From contig NC_031475.1 in the NCBI RefSeq assembly GCF_000006565.2, positions 3,187,189-3,251,188 on the forward strand: 64,000 bases of DNA, given 5' to 3'. Shown here in pieces: positions 59,901-64,000 of this stretch (positions are counted from its first letter, which is position 1; the number at the start of each line of letters is the position of its first letter). Below the pieces are notes generated by a model. The model saw only the letters and a program-made list of their open reading frames with translations, did not search any database and was not told the DNA's origin. This DNA comes from Toxoplasma gondii ME49 (taxonomy: Eukaryota > Apicomplexa > Conoidasida > Eucoccidiorida > Sarcocystidae). The position numbers and the translations under genes were made by a program.

Positions 59901-61752
59901 CCTATTTAGTGATCTTCAGAGCGTCTCCCAGCTCAGGAATGATGCATCTCTCATCTAAAGAAAGAAGCATCTTCCCCTTGAAGACGACTCTCCCGTTACC
60001 TCTGAGAACGGTTCTCTTGCATCCTCAACAGAAGTCGTCTCCCTCAGCAAGCTTCGTATCTCCGATTTTGAAGACGGATCTACACAGAGTTGCAGCCTCG
60101 TTCGTCTCGCATCTCAGAAAGATCCCTCCCTAGCGCATCCAACGAACGAGGCGATCCTTTTTGTGTTTCCGCTGCGACCGATCTCCCCCCTCGAAACAGT
60201 TCTTCCTTCACTTCACAAAGAGTCCACCCTTCTCTCGAGAGAGTTCCCTTTCTGTCACCTTGGAAAGATTCGAAAAAACTCGCCTCTCTCTCTCTCTCAC
60301 CTGAATGACGAACGGCGTTCGCCAGGATGTGGCGGCCAGACCGAAGACCTTCGCGTCCTGAAGCCTCGACAGCACTCCTCCCAAGAAGTACCCCAGCACA
60401 GTTCCTGGAAAGAAAAGAAAAAGGAGACAATGAAACAACTCGTCGATGAGAAACGGAGGCAAACGAAAGGCAGAGCGACGAAAACGAGCGTCCCGACGCC
60501 GCACAGAGATGCGGTTCCCGATGTCTTTCTTCGAGCGATTTGCAGAGAAAAACACAAGGAAGAAGCGAGAGAAAGTCGCCAGGAGGAGATGACAGACTGA
60601 GTTGCAAGCGAGAAAGTCACGGAGGCAACCCACACAAGAGTCGCTCCACGAGCGTCCTTCTGTCTGCGTCCGTCCACGTCGACAAAGTTCCTTGAGCAAG
60701 TTTCTACAACTTCTCCCGGACTGTCTCTGCACCGAGTTATACCAACGTGAACATCTGTGTCGCCGTGGTCGATCTGTTCTGACATTTACAGACAAGTGTG
60801 GACATCTGTCAGTCTCTCTGAGCGTAGAGTCTCCGCAACGAGAGAAGCCTCCCTCTCTACTGTTTCGTTCGCGCAGGCCGCGGTAGGTCCGCCTCAACAG
60901 GTACCTCCTTCGCAAACGTTCTCCCGGCAACTTCCCTTCCGCTTGCAGTTGCGCATCGGCGGATAGCTACGCAAACGCATACGGCTTCGTGCCATTCCGT
61001 CAAAAAAAAGAGCGAAACTCACCGCCGATGCCGCCGAGCTGAGTAAACGCCATCCACCGAGTGACCTGCCCCTCAGGGGCGAACGCGTCAACCCAAACGG
61101 GAATGTAGACCACAGGCAAGGCCTGCGCGACAAACAAGTTTCTCTCCTCAGAGGTGCATTTCCACGGCTTTGAAAACGGAGACTTCTTTCGCGCCGCCAA
61201 ACGACGTGACAGCTCAAACAGGCGCAAAGAGACGGTCCATAGAGTGCCCACATTTACGCATATGCAAACACATATTTATATAGAGACACATGGAAATAAA
61301 TAAATAAATATATATATATATATATATATATGTATCTACACATAGACAAATCCGCATATACTTTGAAACATATAGAAGAATGTACGCAAATAAATACATA
61401 TTTATGCATATATATATATGTATGTATATGAACAAAAAAACCACATATGTATGTATATATGAAGACTTATATATATATGTATATATACGCATAAACGAAA
61501 AAAATAAATAGATGCCTATGACCATATATAGATGTATGAAAGTACACACATTTACTGACACAAAGTCTTGTAGGCCTATGCAAATAAGAGTGTATATATG
61601 TAGAATATATATATATATATATATATATAATGTACACATCACACCTAAAGCAATGTGCACAAATACATATATATTTTCATCCACTCCTTTGCATACATAT
61701 GTATGTTCGTCTATATTTGCATATACAGATATATATAAATAAGCAGATATGC

Positions 61753-61785
<33 letters not shown>

Positions 61786-64000
61786 GATATATACACACAC
61801 ATGTATAATGTGTACAAGTATACATCTATATAAGTAGATAGAAGTGAACTTTATATGTTTATATGTAGTTATTCACTGATATGTATTTCTCCTTTTGCCT
61901 GTCTCTTGGAGTTAATGTCCCCAACTTTTTAGCAGAAAGCAGAGTGAAGGAGTGCACTTGCTGAGGAGCGATTGCGACTAAGAGAGAAACAGAGCGTTGC
62001 TCTTTCGTCTCAGTTTAAAACGAAGTTATCTTCACCGATTTAGCCTACCTGACAAAGGCCAATGCAGAAGCGCGTGAAGTACATGACGGCGAGACTCGAA
62101 GAGGAAGAGAAAACGTAAAGTCCTGCGCTAAGACATCCGAGAGAGGCGACTAACAACCACTTGGCTCCCAGATGCTGGTACGAGACACCTGAGAAAAGGA
62201 GGAAAAAAAAGGCGAAGAAAAGAGACGCCTGTGGCACGAAGAGATTTTCCGGTGTTCCGGTGAACTCGTGTGAAGCTTGTGACACCCTGTTCGTGGAACT
62301 ATGCAGAAGCGTTTCTCCTTTTCATGAAGAGAAGCATGCATGCATGCTTGAAGGCGCTTGGGTCGTGGCTTCCCGAAGAAGCGCTCTTCCCTCTGTAGGT
62401 GTACAACCGTTATTGTACCCTCCTCGTTCTTTTCTGTCTCTGCAGTTTCCTTCGCTTCTCTGGTTTGTTCTGTTCTTCTCCCCCTTTCCCTCGCCTTCCA
62501 GTTCCCTATTCAGCTCTTCGTCTCCGTCCTTCCTCCTGCTCTCTCTGTATCTCTCCGTTCTCCTTCCTTCTCCCGACTGCACATTTTCATGGTTCTCGCT
62601 CCCTTTCTCTCTCTCTCTTTCTCTCTCTGTCTGGCGTCCATGTCTCTCTCGTTCTTTCCTTTCTGTTTCCTTCTTCCTCAGTTGCTCTGCTTGCCGCGCT
62701 CTTCTCTCTGTTTCCCACCTGCAAACATAGTTCCGACGACGAGTCCGAAGTACACGAGCGATCCGAGCAGGCTCTGTTCGAGGAACGCCATCTGCGGGAA
62801 GTGTTCCTGAAGTTCCCCCAGAACGGCTGGAATCACTCCGTGGTCGAAGTTGCACAAGCTCGACATGAGAAGCATGCAGACAAGCGGAAAATACCTCCCA
62901 GTCGTCTCCCCAGCGGATGCGGTTCCAGAGAGAGAGGCGGCGACTCCCGCATGTTCGCCCACGCTGACCAGGGCTTTCTCCGGCTTCTCAGCGTCAGCGA
63001 GAGCTTCTGCAAACGCCTTCGACTCTTCTCTGCATTCACCCGCGAGCAAAGGCTTCCGGAGGCCGCGCGAAGCCAGACACAGCTCTTCCTGAAGGCTGAT
63101 GGGCGCGGCCTCCTGTCTCGGCAGACGCGCTTGCGAAAGACAAGAGCGCAGACCTGTCCTCGGAACATCTGCGCAAACAGAGAGAGACCGCGAGAATCCC
63201 CGAAGAAAAAAAGGCAAATCAGGCAACGCATCAAACCATACGCCCCCAGTGCGCACAACTTGACATGCGGCATGTGGAGGCAACTGTTGTGGATGTAGCG
63301 ATTGCGAAGATCATCGAGACGCGCCTGCGGACACAGCTCCATATATGTATATATAAATCAGACATGTATATTGGTATAGATATAAGTGTATTTATAAGGA
63401 GTTGTATCCTTGGTTACACTTTGATTTGAACGAGCACTTGGATGACGACCCTCTTTCCAAAGTGTTCCTTGAACGGACTCGTTTGCGCGGCTGGAGCCCA
63501 ACAGCCTGTGTTCATCTATGCCGATGCATCTGATGATTTACGAATCAGTCTCTATCGATCCGCGCGTATTCACTTGTGAATCTGCCTCTCTCTCGTCCGT
63601 TGGAGACACACAGTTGCGTTTTTCATCTGTTCTGCATCTCGAAAAGTCCACTTTGTCTCAGGGGTCTCGACGCCACAAAATGCCCGCCCTGCTCCGCCGC
63701 AGAGACGAAAGCGGGAGCTTTCTGGAGATTTTGTCTCCTTTTCTGGAAGACGTCCTTGGGCGTCACACGCAGTGGTCCGCGGAGGCTTCCTGCAGACAGC
63801 TCCACTCACCGTCTGGAAGATGAGACACCTGCGCATGCGATTGCGCGTCTGCGGCGCAGTTTATCGCCGGCTCCCCATGGCGACCTAGCCCCGGGACGCG
63901 TGGGGTGTATGTACACCCCAGAGAGGCGCTGCTCGGAGCGGAACTGGGGATTACGATTCGAGGCTGGATGCGGACCTCTTTCTTCTGCAGTTCGCTGTGC
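55998..64000 (-). CDS. Major facilitator superfamily transporter, spinster-like (5' end outside window)
   Basis: Twelve visible minus-strand exons: from the window edge to 63810, then 63168-62719, 62188-62049, 61122-61023, 60404-60301, 59825-59722, 59468-59199, 58811-58720, 58156-57979, 57225-57109, 56383-56314 and 56078-55998. All phases fit, giving 631 visible residues. After a polar N-terminal extension of >160 residues there are twelve hydrophobic segments, from FPLVCMLLMSSLCNFDHG (TM1) to GFSMILCVSVLGFAFFAVA (TM12). The pair NFDHGVIPAVLGELQEHF in TM1 and the TM8-9 loop resemble the spinster branch, whose animal members move lysophospholipids or sphingosine-1-phosphate. The TM2-3 loop motif A is altered (AGVSYQHLGAKWLL, without the usual Asp). 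The C-terminus is short (LPSEEIAKEEL, ending SF). Substrate and membrane are unknown. The start codon lies beyond the right edge. Confidence 0.9.
56885..56985. repeat. TA-rich microsatellite in an MFS transporter intron
   Basis: TATATGTATA/TATACATGTG words in the intron between the exons ending at 57109 and starting at 56383. Confidence 0.85.
57775..57902. repeat. TTTAAGTATATA tandem array in an MFS transporter intron
   Basis: Five TTTAAGTA words separated by TA-rich spacers of about 20 bases, forming an imperfect tandem array in the intron between the exons ending at 57979 and starting at 57225. Confidence 0.85.
58465..58500. repeat. TA microsatellite in an MFS transporter intron
   Basis: An AT run with TACATACATATA words, flanked by TCTCTACCTATCTA-type simple sequence, in the intron between the exons ending at 58720 and starting at 58156. 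Confidence 0.85.
61290..61860. repeat. Extended TA-rich tract filling an MFS transporter intron
   Basis: Nearly 600 bases of TA-rich words, including several AT dinucleotide runs (near 61308-61332, 61605-61630 and 61756-61780). It makes up most of the intron between the exons ending at 62049 and starting at 61122. The Tyr/Ile-rich frames it creates are artefacts. Confidence 0.9.
63904..63917. repeat. Dispersed palindromic 14-mer, coding copy in the MFS transporter N-terminal extension
   Basis: GGTGTATGTACACC; on the gene strand it is read in frame as CTYTP within the polar N-terminal extension. Confidence 0.85.

Noticed and set aside
63280..63316. Additional MFS exon after the GTCCGCAG ending near 63317
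   Set aside because: Joined in phase to the upstream exon it meets TGA almost at once, whereas the acceptor before 63168 fits phase and frame.

Overview
The window looks like nuclear DNA of a coccidian apicomplexan, most likely Toxoplasma gondii or a close relative such as Hammondia or Neospora. Genes are split into many short exons by GT-AG introns of a few hundred bases. Untranslated regions and introns are rich in C+T runs and TA microsatellites. Exons carry Ser/Arg/Glu-rich low-complexity insertions, and the encoded proteins are eukaryotic. Nothing bacterial, viral or CRISPR-like was seen.

Eight protein genes can be supported. From left to right they are: an OTU-family cysteine protease (minus, 849-1940); a Golgi polypeptide GalNAc-transferase with a lectin-like tail (plus, 7281-14592, nine exons); a Rab3GAP non-catalytic-subunit-like protein (plus, 16746-21952, seven exons); eIF2A (minus, 23859-30318, nine exons, 594 aa); a small single-pass membrane coiled-coil protein (plus, 33821-35391, four exons, one of 42 bases); the ubiquitin-like splicing modifier UBL5/Hub1 (plus, 39309-40099, two exons); a CPAP/SAS-4-type centriole protein with a C-terminal TCP10 beta domain (minus, 42654-51262, eight exons); and a spinster-like 12-TM MFS transporter (minus, 55998 to beyond 64000, twelve visible exons, N-terminus outside the window).

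Exon borders were placed by eye. Each was chosen where a GT-AG pair keeps the reading frame and, for conserved families, where the joined protein lines up with recalled human family members almost without gaps. No search was run. First exons and low-complexity exons are the least certain. The genes are not an operon and do not share one pathway; they cover ubiquitin/UBL biology, O-glycosylation, Rab regulation, translation initiation, centriole assembly and membrane transport.

Between genes there are eight stretches of 0.8 to 5.3 kb in which I see no convincing coding region. The most interesting sequence-level signal is a near-palindromic 14-mer, GGTGTAYRTACACC. It occurs in five perfect copies plus degenerate ones, several of them in frame inside exons of unrelated genes, where it writes peptides such as CTYTR, CTYTP, GVRTP and VYVHL. 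Other notable points are an optional in-phase 3' splice site in the small membrane protein, a 25-bp x 7 array starting five bases into a Rab3GAP2 intron, and YGCATGCR motifs upstream of the UBL5 and CPAP genes.
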